Shown piece by piece: positions 1 through 8,213 of a DNA stretch of 64,000 bases (positions are counted from its first letter, which is position 1; the number at the start of each line of letters is the position of its first letter). Position numbers and translations under genes: made by a program. The stretch lies in NCBI GenBank assembly GCA_963832965.1, contig CAWHVW010000002.1, positions 124,001 through 188,000 of the forward strand, written 5' to 3'. A model generated the notes under the pieces. The model was not told the DNA's origin and made no database searches. It was given only the letters and a program-made list of their open reading frames with translations. Origin of the DNA: CAWACP01 sp963832965 (GTDB lineage: Bacteria > Acidobacteriota > Terriglobia > Bryobacterales > Bryobacteraceae).

Positions 1-1
1 T

Positions 2-526
2 CTGGAGATCGGCTGCGGGACCGGCGGCAACCTCCTCCATCTCATACGAATCGGTTTCCAGCCAGCGAATCTCACCGGCGTGGAACTGCAGGAGGACCGC
101 CTGGCGGAGGCGAAACGGCGCCTCCCCGCGAGCGTGCGCCTGATCCCCGGCGACGCCCTCGCGATGGCCTCCGAACCCGCCGCGTTTGACGTGGTCATGC
201 TGTTCACTGTCTTCTCGTCTTTGCTGGACAAGGCGTACCAGGAAAGCCTGGCCCGCCTTGCGTGGAGTCTGGTGAAGCCCGGAGGCGGCGTGCTCTGGTA
301 TGACTTCTGCTTCGACAATCCACGGAACCGCGACGTAACCGGCGTCCCCGTGAAGGCCATCCGCGCGCTGTTCCCGGACGGTGTTCTGCATTGCCGCCGG
401 ATCACTCTGGCGCCTCCATTGGCGCGCGCCGCCGTGCGCCTGCATCCCTCGCTCTATCGCGTCTTGAACGCCATCCCTCTGCTGCGCACGCACGTTCTCT
501 GCTGGATTGCGAAAGGGCGTCCTTGA
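2..526 (+). CDS. SAM-dependent class I methyltransferase (5' truncated)
   Basis: The open frame runs in from the window edge and ends at TGA 524-526. The visible part starts inside the Rossmann-like fold with the SAM-binding motif I (LEIGCGTGGN) and continues to the acidic residue ending strand 2 (GVELQEDR). A later VMLFTVFSSLLD stretch matches the motif IV region. At least 174 residues remain, so only the N-terminus is missing. The stop overlaps the TTG start of the following DegT aminotransferase, and a sugar-phosphate transferase comes next, so it probably methylates a sugar or lipid-linked glycan intermediate. The substrate is inference; the methyltransferase fold is seen directly. Confidence 0.85.
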   Translation: MEIGCGTGGNLLHLIRIGFQPANLTGVELQEDRLAEAKRRLPASVRLIPGDALAMASEPAAFDVVMLFTVFSSLLDKAYQESLARLAWSLVKPGGGVLWYDFCFDNPRNRDVTGVPVKAIRALFPDGVLHCRRITLAPPLARAAVRLHPSLYRVLNAIPLLRTHVLCWIAKGRP

Positions 527-1668
527 GCGAAGGCTTTGTCGAATTCGCCCGGCCCGACTATGGCGACGCCGAAATCGCCGCCCTGGCAGCGGCGCTGGCA
601 TCCGCCTGGACCACCACCGGCGCGCGCACCGTGGCTTTCGAGCGGGCTTTTTGCGAGTACACCGGCGCGCCCTGCGCCCTGGCGGTAAATTCCGGCAGCG
701 CGGCCCTGCATCTGGCCCTCGCCGCTCTGGGAATTGGGCCCGGCGACGAAGTCATCACCACGCCACTGACATTCTGCGCCACCATCAACGCCATTCTGCT
801 CACCGGAGCAACGCCCGTTCTTGCCGACATCGGCGGCGACCTCAACATCTCGCCCGAGGCCATTCGCCGCGCCATCACTCCGCGTTCCCGGGCCCTGCTT
901 CCAGTGCACCTGGCCGGTCTCCCCTGCGACATGGACGCCATCGGCCGCCTGGCATCGGAGCACGGCCTTTTCGTGGTGGAAGACGCGGCGCACGCCGCTG
1001 GCGCCTCCCATCGTACGGTGCGCGTGGGCGCCGGGGAGTCGGAAGCGGTAGCCTTCAGCTTCTATGCGACGAAAAACCTGAGCACTGGCGAAGGCGGCAT
1101 GGTCACCTGCCGTGACGCGGCCTTGCGCGAGCGCATGCGGGTCCTGTCTCTTCACGGAATCAGTCACGACGCCTGGCAGCGTCAGGGCATGAAGGACGCC
1201 TGGGAATACGATGTCGTCGAGTGCGGCTTCAAATACAACATGAGCGATCTCATGGCCGCCATCGGTCTGGTCCAGCTCGCCCGGCTCGATGAAATGAACC
1301 GGCGGCGGGCCGAAATCGCGCGTGCCTACAACGCGGCGTTCGCGGAAATGCCCGAGCTGGAACTGCCCCCCCATTCGGCCGCGTCCACGCACGCCTGGCA
1401 GCTCTACATACTGCGGCTGAATCTGAACCGGCTCCGCGTGGACCGTTCGCGGTTCATCGCGGAAATGCGGCGTCGGGGCGTGTCTTGCAGCGTCCATTTC
1501 AAGCCTGTCCCAATGTTCTCGTATTACCGGGATCGGCTGGAACTGCGCGATCCGTGCCGCCGGGCGCTCGACGAATACCCCCGTCTGGTGTCGCTTCCCC
1601 TTTCCTCCAGGCTGGAGGAAGCCGAAGTGGCCCGGGTGATCGCAGCGGTCCAGAAAATATGCTCCTGA
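523..1668 (+). CDS. DegT/DnrJ/EryC1 family PLP-dependent sugar aminotransferase
   Basis: Members of this family transfer an amino group from glutamate or glutamine to a nucleotide-linked keto sugar for surface polysaccharides. Family landmarks are visible: the N-terminal RPDYGDAEI segment, the NSGSAALHLALAAL cofactor-phosphate region, VVEDAAHAAGA with the pyridine-contacting Asp, and the Schiff-base lysine in SFYATKNLS (about residue 184). I chose TTG 523 because it overlaps the upstream TGA, has a GAAAGGG-like ribosome site 6-12 bases before it, and gives 381 residues, normal for the family. A longer frame from 391 would run through the methyltransferase. The gene overlaps the next gene by 10 bases, indicating one operon. 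Confidence 0.88.
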   Translation: MSEGFVEFARPDYGDAEIAALAAALASAWTTTGARTVAFERAFCEYTGAPCALAVNSGSAALHLALAALGIGPGDEVITTPLTFCATINAILLTGATPVLADIGGDLNISPEAIRRAITPRSRALLPVHLAGLPCDMDAIGRLASEHGLFVVEDAAHAAGASHRTVRVGAGESEAVAFSFYATKNLSTGEGGMVTCRDAALRERMRVLSLHGISHDAWQRQGMKDAWEYDVVECGFKYNMSDLMAAIGLVQLARLDEMNRRRAEIARAYNAAFAEMPELELPPHSAASTHAWQLYILRLNLNRLRVDRSRFIAEMRRRGVSCSVHFKPVPMFSYYRDRLELRDPCRRALDEYPRLVSLPLSSRLEEAEVARVIAAVQKICS

Positions 1669-2267
1669 AGCGCGCCTTCGATGTCGTAGTCAGCGCCGCC
1701 GCGCTGCTGATCCTGTCACCCCTCCTGCTGGCGGCGGCGATTCTTGTCGCGATCGATTCCGGTTGGCCGGTCCTGTTCGGGCAGGAGCGGATAGGGTGGC
1801 GCTTTCGCCCGTTCCGGATCTGGAAATTCCGGACCATGGCGCAAGACAACTCCGGGCCGTGCATCACGGTTCCCGGTGACCCGCGGATCACGCGCGCCGG
1901 CCGCTTTCTGCGCGCCAGCAAGATCGACGAGTTGCCCCAGCTTTGGAACGTCCTGCGCGGGGACATGAGTCTGGTGGGCCCGCGTCCCGAGATGCCCCGC
2001 TACGTGCAGATGTTTCGCGAGCGCTATGTTCCGGTTCTCGAGTTGCGGCCCGGCATCACCGACACGGCCTCCATCTGCTTCCGCTACGAGGACCGCGTGC
2101 TCGCCGCCGCCGAGGATCCGGAAGCTGAGTACACCCGGCACATCCTGCCCGACAAGCTCGCCCTCGCGCAGGAGTACGTGCGAACCCGCTCCTTCACGAG
2201 CGACATCGGCATCCTGGTAAGAACAATCTGGGCAGTGGCCGCGCCCCCGCTCAGAGGACACCGATGA
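1659..2267 (+). CDS. Bacterial sugar transferase (monotopic phosphoglycosyl transferase)
   Basis: This enzyme should move a sugar phosphate from a nucleotide sugar to undecaprenyl phosphate, starting a lipid-linked glycan at the inner membrane. The 202-residue protein starts with one hydrophobic re-entrant helix (residues about 5-32). It then shows the family blocks FGQERIGW, WKFRTM, the catalytic Asp-Glu pair in KIDELPQLWNVL and the LVGPRPEMP signature. Its small size without extra membrane helices resembles PglC/WecA-independent transferases rather than long WbaP types. ATG 1659 overlaps the DegT stop by 10 bases. It ends the polysaccharide operon, followed immediately by a palindromic repeat and convergent glgB. 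Confidence 0.88.
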   Translation: MLLKRAFDVVVSAAALLILSPLLLAAAILVAIDSGWPVLFGQERIGWRFRPFRIWKFRTMAQDNSGPCITVPGDPRITRAGRFLRASKIDELPQLWNVLRGDMSLVGPRPEMPRYVQMFRERYVPVLELRPGITDTASICFRYEDRVLAAAEDPEAEYTRHILPDKLALAQEYVRTRSFTSDIGILVRTIWAVAAPPLRGHR

Positions 2268-2269
2268 CC

Positions 2270-2292
2270 GTGGGGCAGGGCCGTGCCCCGCC
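2270..2292. repeat. Copy of the dispersed GGCAGGGC palindrome family
   Basis: A degenerate copy (GGGGCAGGGC-CGT-GCCCCGCC) of the 19-bp palindrome that recurs through the window. It sits in the 34-bp gap between two convergent stop codons, where its hairpin could act as a bidirectional transcription barrier. There is no T-tract, so calling it a terminator would be inference. Confidence 0.7.
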
Positions 2293-2301
2293 GAGTTGCG
2301 C

Positions 2302-4470
2302 CTACGATCCCGGCGAAGCGAACACCACCACCGCCAGCGGCGGCAGCGTAATCTCCAGGCTGTGGTAGTGGTTGTTGAAAGCCACCGGCTGCGTCTGTGC
2401 GCCGCCGCCGTTGCCCATGTTTGACCCGCCGTACATCTCCGCGTCGGAGTTGAAGATCTCGCGGTACCAGCCCGGGTCCGGCACGCCCACGCGATATTTC
2501 TGGTGCGGCTCCGGCGTGAAGTTGCACACCACCAGCAGGAAAGGCATGCCTTTCTGCGGCCGCCGCAGGAAGCTGATCACCGAGTGGTCCACATCGTGGA
2601 AGTCCACCCACTCAAATCCCTGCCATTGGAAATCCACTTCATAGAGGGCCGGGTGCGCGCGATACAGGTGATTCAGGTCGCGCACGAAGTTCTGCAGCTT
2701 GCGGTGCGGCTCGAATTGAAGCAGGTCCCACTCCACGCTGCGGTCGTGATTCCATTCGTTCCATTGCCCGATCTCGCAACCCATGAACAGCAGTTTCTTC
2801 CCGGGGTGCGCGTACATGTAGGTGAGAAACGCGCGCACGTTGGCGAACTTCTGCCAGACGTCGCCGGGCATCTTCGCCAGCAGCGCGCCCTTGCCGTGCA
2901 CCACCTCGTCATGGGAGATGGGCAGCACGAAGTTCTCGGTGAAGGCATACAGCATGCTGAAGGTGATGTTGTTGTGGTGGTACCGGCGGAAAATGGGGTC
3001 GTTGGAGAAGTAGCTGAGCATGTCGTGCATCCAGCCCATGTTCCACTTCATGGTGAATCCAAGGCCGTTCATGTACACGGGCTTGGACACGCCGGTGAAT
3101 GCCGTCGATTCCTCGGCAATCGTCACCGCGCCCGGTACCGTGTGCGACAGCTCGTTGAAGCGCCGCAGAAAACTGATCGCTTCCAGGTTCTCGTTGCCTC
3201 CGTACTGGTTGGGGAGCCACTCGCCGTCCTTTCGCGAATAGTCCAGATACAGCATGGACGCCACCGCGTCCACCCGCAGGCCGTCAATGTGATACTCCTT
3301 CAGCCAGAACATCGCGTTGGAAACCAGGAATGAGCGAACCTCGTTGCGCCCGTAATTGAACACCAGCGTGCCCCATTCCTTGTGTTCGCCCTTGCGCGGA
3401 TCGGCGTGCTCGTAGAGCGCGGTTCCGTCGAAAAAGGCGAGACCGTGCGCGTCCTTGGGGAAATGCGCGGGAACCCAGTCGACGATAACGCCGATGCCTT
3501 CCTGATGGCAGCGGTCCACGAAGTACATGAAGTCTTCGGGCGGACCAAAGCGCGCCGTGGGCGTGAAATACCCGGTGACTTGGTATCCCCACGAGCCCGA
3601 GTACGGATGCTCCATGATGGGCAACAACTCGATGTGCGTGTAGCCCAGGTCTTTTACATAAGTCACCAGCTTGACGGCGAGTTCCCGGTAACTGAGCACT
3701 TCGTTCCGTGGCCCACGCAGGAAAGACCCGAGGTGAACCTCGTAAACGGAAAACGGCCGCTTCAACCAGTCCGTGCGGCCCCGCTCTTCCATCCATTGCT
3801 GGTCCTCCCAGCGATACGCCGTCATGTCCGCGACGATAGAGGCCGATTTCGGCGGCTCCTCGCAGGCAAAGCCGCACGGGTCCGCCTTGAGCTGGTGATA
3901 GCCGAAGAAGCGCGACCGCACCGAGTACTTGTAGTGCGTCCCCGGCCCGATATGCGGAAGGAAGATCTCCCAGACTCCGCCATCGCGCATGCGCATGGGG
4001 TGGCGGCGGGTATCCCATTCGTTGAAATCGCCCACAACGCCCACCACCAGCGCGTTCGGCGCCCACACCGCAAAGCGCGCGCCGGGGATGCCATCCACCT
4101 CCACCAGATGAGCGCCCAGGCTTTGCCAGATCTCTGAATTCGTGCCTTCGGTGTTCAGGTGCAGGTCGAATTCCGAAAGCAGCGGAGGGAAGCGATATGG
4201 GTCTTCCAATTCCACCTCGCCGCCGCTCCACAGCTTCACCTGCAGGCGATAGTGTCCGGGCTCGTTGGCAAGCCGGCCCTGGAAGAGACCTTGCGGGTCC
4301 ACCTTTTCCATGGGAACGACCTGCCCATCCACGTGGATCTGCGCGTCGGAAGCCTGCGGCAGGAACGCGCGCACGTCCCAACCTCCGTCTTCGGCGCGAT
4401 GAGGGCCCAGCAGGCCAAAGGCATCGCCGTGCCATCCACCGACAATCGCTTCCATCTCGCCAGGCGTCAT
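2302..4470 (-). CDS. glgB: 1,4-alpha-glucan branching enzyme GlgB (GH13)
   Basis: GlgB cuts alpha-1,4-glucan chains and re-attaches them through alpha-1,6 bonds in cytoplasmic glycogen synthesis. The 722-residue length is typical. The N-terminus carries the beta-sandwich region (GDAFGLLGPH), then a CBM48 module (ARFAVWAPNA, GDFNEW). The GH13 barrel shows VYEVHLGSF, the nucleophile Asp in GLRVDAVASM, the acid/base Glu in TIAEEST and the third acidic residue in ISHDEVVHGK. An all-beta C-terminal domain follows. The ATG is 20 bases from the divergent add gene, and a -10-like CATAAT lies 7 bases upstream with no Shine-Dalgarno sequence, so the mRNA may be leaderless. No other glg genes are visible here. 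Confidence 0.96.
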   Translation of the reverse strand: MTPGEMEAIVGGWHGDAFGLLGPHRAEDGGWDVRAFLPQASDAQIHVDGQVVPMEKVDPQGLFQGRLANEPGHYRLQVKLWSGGEVELEDPYRFPPLLSEFDLHLNTEGTNSEIWQSLGAHLVEVDGIPGARFAVWAPNALVVGVVGDFNEWDTRRHPMRMRDGGVWEIFLPHIGPGTHYKYSVRSRFFGYHQLKADPCGFACEEPPKSASIVADMTAYRWEDQQWMEERGRTDWLKRPFSVYEVHLGSFLRGPRNEVLSYRELAVKLVTYVKDLGYTHIELLPIMEHPYSGSWGYQVTGYFTPTARFGPPEDFMYFVDRCHQEGIGVIVDWVPAHFPKDAHGLAFFDGTALYEHADPRKGEHKEWGTLVFNYGRNEVRSFLVSNAMFWLKEYHIDGLRVDAVASMLYLDYSRKDGEWLPNQYGGNENLEAISFLRRFNELSHTVPGAVTIAEESTAFTGVSKPVYMNGLGFTMKWNMGWMHDMLSYFSNDPIFRRYHHNNITFSMLYAFTENFVLPISHDEVVHGKGALLAKMPGDVWQKFANVRAFLTYMYAHPGKKLLFMGCEIGQWNEWNHDRSVEWDLLQFEPHRKLQNFVRDLNHLYRAHPALYEVDFQWQGFEWVDFHDVDHSVISFLRRPQKGMPFLLVVCNFTPEPHQKYRVGVPDPGWYREIFNSDAEMYGGSNMGNGGGAQTQPVAFNNHYHSLEITLPPLAVVVFASPGS

Positions 4471-4490
4471 CGTGGTTATTATGGCAGGGA
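4471..4490. promoter_or_regulatory. Shared divergent promoter core between glgB and add
   Basis: The whole intergenic space is 20 bp and contains the near-symmetric AT-rich core TTATTATGG. Read rightwards it gives TATTAT (4477-4482), 8 bases before the add ATG. Read leftwards it gives CATAAT (4483-4478), 7 bases before the glgB ATG. The two -10 elements therefore overlap on opposite strands. Confidence 0.5.
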
Positions 4491-5441
4491 ATGGCTACCG
4501 TCTCCGCGGAACTCCCCAAAGCGTCCCTGCACGTGCATCTGGAGGGCGCCATCTGGCCGGAGACGCTCATGGAGATCGATCCGTGGCTCACGAGCGAGGA
4601 GATCCGCGCGAACATGCCGGAGGGCTCATTCGCGCGGTTCATCGAATCCTATATCTGGCTTACGCGGAAGCTGACGGAGCCGGAACACTACGCGCTGGCC
4701 ACTCGTCATCTGCTGCGGAGACTCGCCTCGGAGGGTGTCTGCTACGCGGAAATCACGCTTTCCGCCGGAGTGATTCTGTGGAAAGGCCAGGATTTAGGCC
4801 GCATCTACGACGCCATCTGGGCGGAGAGCCAGCGAGGTCCGTTTCCCGCCTTCTGGATCCCCGACGCCACCCGGCAGTTCGGCGCGGACGCCGCCATGCA
4901 GGTGGCCCGGTTCGCGGTGGAGCGGCGCGACAACGGCGTGGTGGCGTTCGGCATCGGCGGCGATGAAGCGCGCGGCCCCGCCGAGTGGTTCGCGGACGTC
5001 TACCGGTTTTGCCGCGAGAACGGCCTTCACCTGACCTGTCATGCCGGTGAGACCGTGGGTCCGGAATCGGTCCGCGCGGCGCTGGCGATTGGCGCGGAAC
5101 GAATCGGACACGGAATTTCGGCGGCGGCCGACCCCGCGCTGATGGCCGATCTCCGCCAGCGCAACATTCCTCTGGAAGTCTGCCCGACCAGCAACGTGTG
5201 CACCGGGGCGGTCGAGTCCCTGGATGTCCATCCACTGCGCCGGTTGTTCGACGCCGGTGTGCCGATTGTCCTCGATTCCGACGACCCCGCGCTGTTTGGC
5301 ACCACCATCACCCAGGAGTATGAGATCGCCGCGGCGAAGTTCGGGTTTAGTGAAGAGGAACTGGCGGGCCTGGCCACTAACAGTTTTCGATATGCCTTCC
5401 GCCACAATGAACGAGATTCTGGTTCCCGAGGAACTGATTGA
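4491..5441 (+). CDS. add: Adenosine deaminase family protein
   Basis: Adenosine deaminases hydrolyse adenosine (or adenine in some relatives) to inosine and ammonia in purine salvage. The metal-binding His-x-His is at residues 14-16 (SLHVHLEGA). The catalytic CHAGET motif, the HGI segment (RIGHGISAAAD), and the C-terminal SDDPALFGT holding the last zinc ligand and active Asp are all present. The 316-residue length is slightly short but usual for bacterial members. ATG 4491 follows CAGGGA directly and lies 8 bases after a TATTAT hexamer. The last 35 bases overlap the start of the ORF6N gene, so the final residues read as a non-conserved tail. Adenine deaminase activity cannot be excluded. Confidence 0.88.
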   Translation: MATVSAELPKASLHVHLEGAIWPETLMEIDPWLTSEEIRANMPEGSFARFIESYIWLTRKLTEPEHYALATRHLLRRLASEGVCYAEITLSAGVILWKGQDLGRIYDAIWAESQRGPFPAFWIPDATRQFGADAAMQVARFAVERRDNGVVAFGIGGDEARGPAEWFADVYRFCRENGLHLTCHAGETVGPESVRAALAIGAERIGHGISAAADPALMADLRQRNIPLEVCPTSNVCTGAVESLDVHPLRRLFDAGVPIVLDSDDPALFGTTITQEYEIAAAKFGFSEEELAGLATNSFRYAFRHNERDSGSRGTD

Positions 5442-5925
5442 GCGGCGCATCTACTTCATTCGCGGCCGGAAAGTGATGGTGGACTCGGATCTGGCTGGGC
5501 TGTATCAGGTTGCAACCAAAGCGCTTAACCAGGCCGTCAAACGCAATTCCGAGCGTTTTCCGGCGGATTTCACGTTCCAGCTCACCCCGGATGAATCCGA
5601 TTCTTTGAGGTCACAATCTGTGACCTCAAACGGCCGTGGCGGCCGACGTTATTTGCCCCTCGTGTTCACTGAGCACGGCGTGGGCATGCTTTCATCCGTT
5701 TTGAGCAGCCCGCGCGCGGTCCAGATGAACATCCTGATCATCCGAACCTTTATCCGCATGCGCGAGATATTGTCGAGCCACGAAAACCTGGCCGTGCGCA
5801 TGGACCAGCTCGAATCCACCCAGCAGTTCCACGCTTCGGTAATCAATACCCTGGCGGAGGAGAGCAAGGGTTTGAAGCGTCCTCCTGAATCCGCGACGCG
5901 CGCCATCGGCTTCCCCACCACATGA
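5407..5925 (+). CDS. ORF6N domain-containing protein
   Basis: The 172-residue protein begins with the ORF6N DNA-binding domain (residues about 8-95): IERRIYFIRGRKVMVDSDLA, LYQVATKALNQAVKRN and RFPADFTFQLT. A helical region (LAVRMDQLE) and a C-terminal RAIGF tail follow, as in chromosomal ORF6N proteins. The family is known from phage antirepressors and from host genomes, where its role is unclear; DNA binding is inferred. The start overlaps the add reading frame by 35 bases, which suggests late insertion or translational coupling. No other phage gene is nearby. Confidence 0.8.
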   Translation: MNEILVPEELIERRIYFIRGRKVMVDSDLAGLYQVATKALNQAVKRNSERFPADFTFQLTPDESDSLRSQSVTSNGRGGRRYLPLVFTEHGVGMLSSVLSSPRAVQMNILIIRTFIRMREILSSHENLAVRMDQLESTQQFHASVINTLAEESKGLKRPPESATRAIGFPTT

Positions 5926-5931
5926 ATCGTG

Positions 5932-5937
5932 TACCCT
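5932..5937 (+). promoter_or_regulatory. Candidate -10 element for the lipoprotein gene
   Basis: TACCCT lies exactly 6 bases before the ATG at 5944, so transcription would begin at or next to the start codon. No Shine-Dalgarno sequence fits in the gap and the -35 region is poor. Confidence 0.35.
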
Positions 5938-5943
5938 CGATTC

Positions 5944-6384
5944 ATGGGGAGAATCCTGGGATTTGTGATTGCCGTGGTCTGGTTGGCGGGCTGTTCGTCT
6001 ACGCCCCCGGAGATGAACAAGGCGGCCACGCCTGCCTCTTCGGCTGCTTCGTCGGCTGCTCCGAACACCAACTCCGTGGCGAAATACCTGGAGCTGGCCG
6101 GCTTTCGTCTGGATGAGAAGGGCCCCGGAAAGGTCCAGATTCGCTTCGCGCTGATCAACCACTCCGACGCCGATCTGGGCGATATCACGCTGAGCGTGAA
6201 CGTGCGCGCCAGCACGGCCGCGTCCGGGGACCCGCCCCTGTTCACATTCACCGCCCCGGTGCAGGGCGTCGGACCCGGCGACGTTAAAGATGTCTCGGTC
6301 ATCGTGCCCACGAAACTACGGGTCTACGAGCTGCCCGACTGGCAGTTCCTGCGCGCCGATTTTCAGGTCACCTCGCCGCAGTGA
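5944..6384 (+). CDS. Putative lipoprotein of unknown function
   Basis: The 146-residue product starts with a short lipoprotein signal peptide (MGRILGFVIAVVWLAGC) ending in a lipobox with the modifiable Cys at about residue 17. An Ala/Ser-rich linker follows, then a compact domain (residues about 45-146) predicted to be mostly beta strand (QIRFALINHSDADLGDITL, VSVIVPTKLRVYELPDW). The fold looks like an immunoglobulin-type or transthyretin-like sandwich, but I cannot assign a family. ATG 5944 is preferred over GTG 5929 because it gives a clean signal peptide. It lies 59 bp upstream of rimO. Confidence 0.75.
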   Translation: MGRILGFVIAVVWLAGCSSTPPEMNKAATPASSAASSAAPNTNSVAKYLELAGFRLDEKGPGKVQIRFALINHSDADLGDITLSVNVRASTAASGDPPLFTFTAPVQGVGPGDVKDVSVIVPTKLRVYELPDWQFLRADFQVTSPQ

Positions 6385-6442
6385 GGGCGTCGTGGGCGCA
6401 TGTTACCCTCATAAGAGCACTCCCTGCGCGGAATCAACACAC

Positions 6443-7864
6443 GTGAAAGTCGGTTTTGTTAGCCTCGGCTGTCCCAAGAATCTTGTCGACAGTGAAGTCA
6501 TGATGGGCCAGCTCGTGGAGCGCGGGCATGAGCTCACGCCGCACCCCGAGGACGCCGACGTCATCGTAGTCAACACCTGCAGCTTCATAGACCCGGCCAA
6601 GCAGGAATCCGTGGACACGATTCTGGAGATGGCTGAGTACAAGAGAACCGGACGCGCGAAGAAGCTGATTGTGGCCGGATGCCTGGTGGAGCGATATCGC
6701 GGGGACATTCGCAAGGACATGCCCGAGGTGGACGCGATTATCGGCACCAATGAGCTCGATCGCGTGGTGGGGCTTTGCGAAGGAGGCGAAAGCGGGCCAG
6801 GCGCAACCGAACCGTACCTCTACCACGACCTCACACCCCGGGTGCTGGCGACGCCCCGCCACTACGCCTACATCAAAATCGCCGAGGGCTGCGATCACCC
6901 GTGCTCATTCTGCGTGATCCCGCAGTACCGCGGAGCGTTCCGCAGCCGCCGTTTCGAATCCGTGGTAGCGGAGGCAACGCGCCTGTTCGCGCAGGGCGTT
7001 CGCGAGATCAATCTGATTGGCCAGGACACCACCTGTTACGGCGAGGACTTCGGTCTGAAGGACGGTCTGGCGCATCTGCTGGGAAGGCTCGCACGGATCG
7101 AAACGCGCCAGTCGAAGTGGGTGCGCTTCCTGTACTGCTACCCGAACAAGGTGACCCAGAGACTGCTGGACACCATCGCCGAATACGACGACCTCGTCAA
7201 GTACATCGATATGCCGCTGCAGCACGCCAGCGCGGCGGTGCTCAAGCGCATGAAACGCGGGGCCAGCGGCGACATTTTCCTGCGGCTCATCGAACGCATA
7301 CGGGAGACGATTCCCGGCGTGGCCATTCGCACCAGCATGATCGTGGGCTTTCCGGGCGAGAGCGACGCGGATTTCGAAACTCTCTGCGATTTCGTGAAGG
7401 CCGCCCGGTTCGACCGCCTGGGCGTTTTCTCCTATTCCGATGAAGATACCAGCGGGAGCTATCAACTGGACGGCAAAGTGGAAGCGCGCACCATCTACAA
7501 CCGGAAGCGCCGGTTAATGGCGCTGCAGCGTCGTATTTCGAAAGCCCGTAACCGCGCGCTGGTGGGTGCCGAGTACGATGCGCTGGTGGAAGGGCCGTCT
7601 CGGGAAACCGATTTGTTGTGGGAGGCGCGGCTGCCCACGCAGGCGCCCGAGATCGACGGCGTCTGTCTGATCAACGATTTTGGAGACGCTCCCCCGCGGC
7701 CGGGCGAGATGCGTCGCATGAAGATTACCGAGGCGCACGACTACGACCTGGTGGGCGAACTGATCGACGCAGGCGTCGACGAGCCTGCCGTTGTTCTTTC
7801 GCCGGCCAGCCCGTTTCGCATTCTGGCTGCGCCGCGGCCGCAAACGGCGCCCATGGCCCGTTGA
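6443..7864 (+). CDS. rimO: Ribosomal protein S12 methylthiotransferase RimO
   Basis: RimO attaches a methylthio group to a conserved aspartate of ribosomal protein S12 using two iron-sulfur clusters. The N-terminal domain carries its three cluster cysteines at residues 10, 46 and 80 (SLGCPKNLVDSE, NTCSF, AGCLVERY). The radical-SAM core has CxxxCxxC at residues 150-157 (EGCDHPCSFC). A C-terminal TRAM-type RNA-binding domain follows. SLGCPKNLVDSE distinguishes RimO from MiaB. GTG 6443 is chosen because the family begins right at this point; a longer frame would start in the lipoprotein gene. The last about 30 residues are an unconserved tail. Confidence 0.93.
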   Translation: MKVGFVSLGCPKNLVDSEVMMGQLVERGHELTPHPEDADVIVVNTCSFIDPAKQESVDTILEMAEYKRTGRAKKLIVAGCLVERYRGDIRKDMPEVDAIIGTNELDRVVGLCEGGESGPGATEPYLYHDLTPRVLATPRHYAYIKIAEGCDHPCSFCVIPQYRGAFRSRRFESVVAEATRLFAQGVREINLIGQDTTCYGEDFGLKDGLAHLLGRLARIETRQSKWVRFLYCYPNKVTQRLLDTIAEYDDLVKYIDMPLQHASAAVLKRMKRGASGDIFLRLIERIRETIPGVAIRTSMIVGFPGESDADFETLCDFVKAARFDRLGVFSYSDEDTSGSYQLDGKVEARTIYNRKRRLMALQRRISKARNRALVGAEYDALVEGPSRETDLLWEARLPTQAPEIDGVCLINDFGDAPPRPGEMRRMKITEAHDYDLVGELIDAGVDEPAVVLSPASPFRILAAPRPQTAPMAR

Positions 7865-7882
7865 GTTTCTGCCTGGTGACGA

Positions 7883-7977
7883 GTGGGGCCATGCCCTGCC
7901 GCCGATTTTCAATCGGCGCCGCAGGCGGGTTGAAATCCGCCCTGCCAATCGGCAGGCAGGGCATGGCCCTGCCCCAC
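7883..7977. repeat. Composite inverted-repeat element (MITE-like) built from palindrome copies
   Basis: The rimO-yacG gap holds a 95-bp structure bounded by inverted halves. The left arm, 7883-7900, carries GGGGCCATGCCCTGCC; the right arm, 7955-7977, carries GGCAGGGCATGGCCCTGCC followed by CCAC. Between them are two further hairpins: GCCGATT-TTC-AATCGGC (7901-7917) and GGCGG-GTTGAAAT-CCGCC (7924-7941). It belongs to the palindrome family seen elsewhere and has no coding capacity. The remaining bases to 8045 show nothing clear. Confidence 0.65.
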
Positions 7978-8045
7978 GTGGTAGCCCGGCTGCGAAGCCT
8001 CTCGGGCGCGGCGGCACATGTTCGTGAAGAAGCGGAGTATCGCGT

Positions 8046-8213
8046 ATGCAATGTCCGATCTGCAGAAAGGAAGTCGCCATTTCCACCCCATTCCTGCCCT
8101 TTTGCAGCGAACGATGCAAGCTGATCGATCTGGGCAACTGGGCTTCGGGCAAGTACGTAATCCCGGGCTCTCCGGTGACCAGCGAAGACCCGGAAGAATC
8201 TGAGCAGCCGTGA
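8046..8213 (+). CDS. yacG: DNA gyrase inhibitor YacG (small zinc protein)
   Basis: YacG is a small zinc-ribbon protein known in E. coli to bind DNA gyrase and inhibit its activity. This 55-residue frame carries the full signature: Cys pairs at positions 3/6 (CPIC) and 20/24 (CSERC), then the conserved KLIDLGNWASGKYVIPG segment and an acidic C-terminal tail. ATG 8046 gives the canonical start just ahead of the first Cys pair. The stop overlaps the GTG start of pgpA by 4 bases, so the two are translationally coupled. Confidence 0.9.
   Translation: MQCPICRKEVAISTPFLPFCSERCKLIDLGNWASGKYVIPGSPVTSEDPEESEQP

Noticed and set aside
391..522. Longer N-terminus for the DegT aminotransferase
   Set aside because: It would run through the end of the methyltransferase and precedes the conserved family start; TTG 523 fits better.
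2503..3333. 276-codon open frame on the plus strand
   Set aside because: Opposite the glgB catalytic region; no conserved motif.
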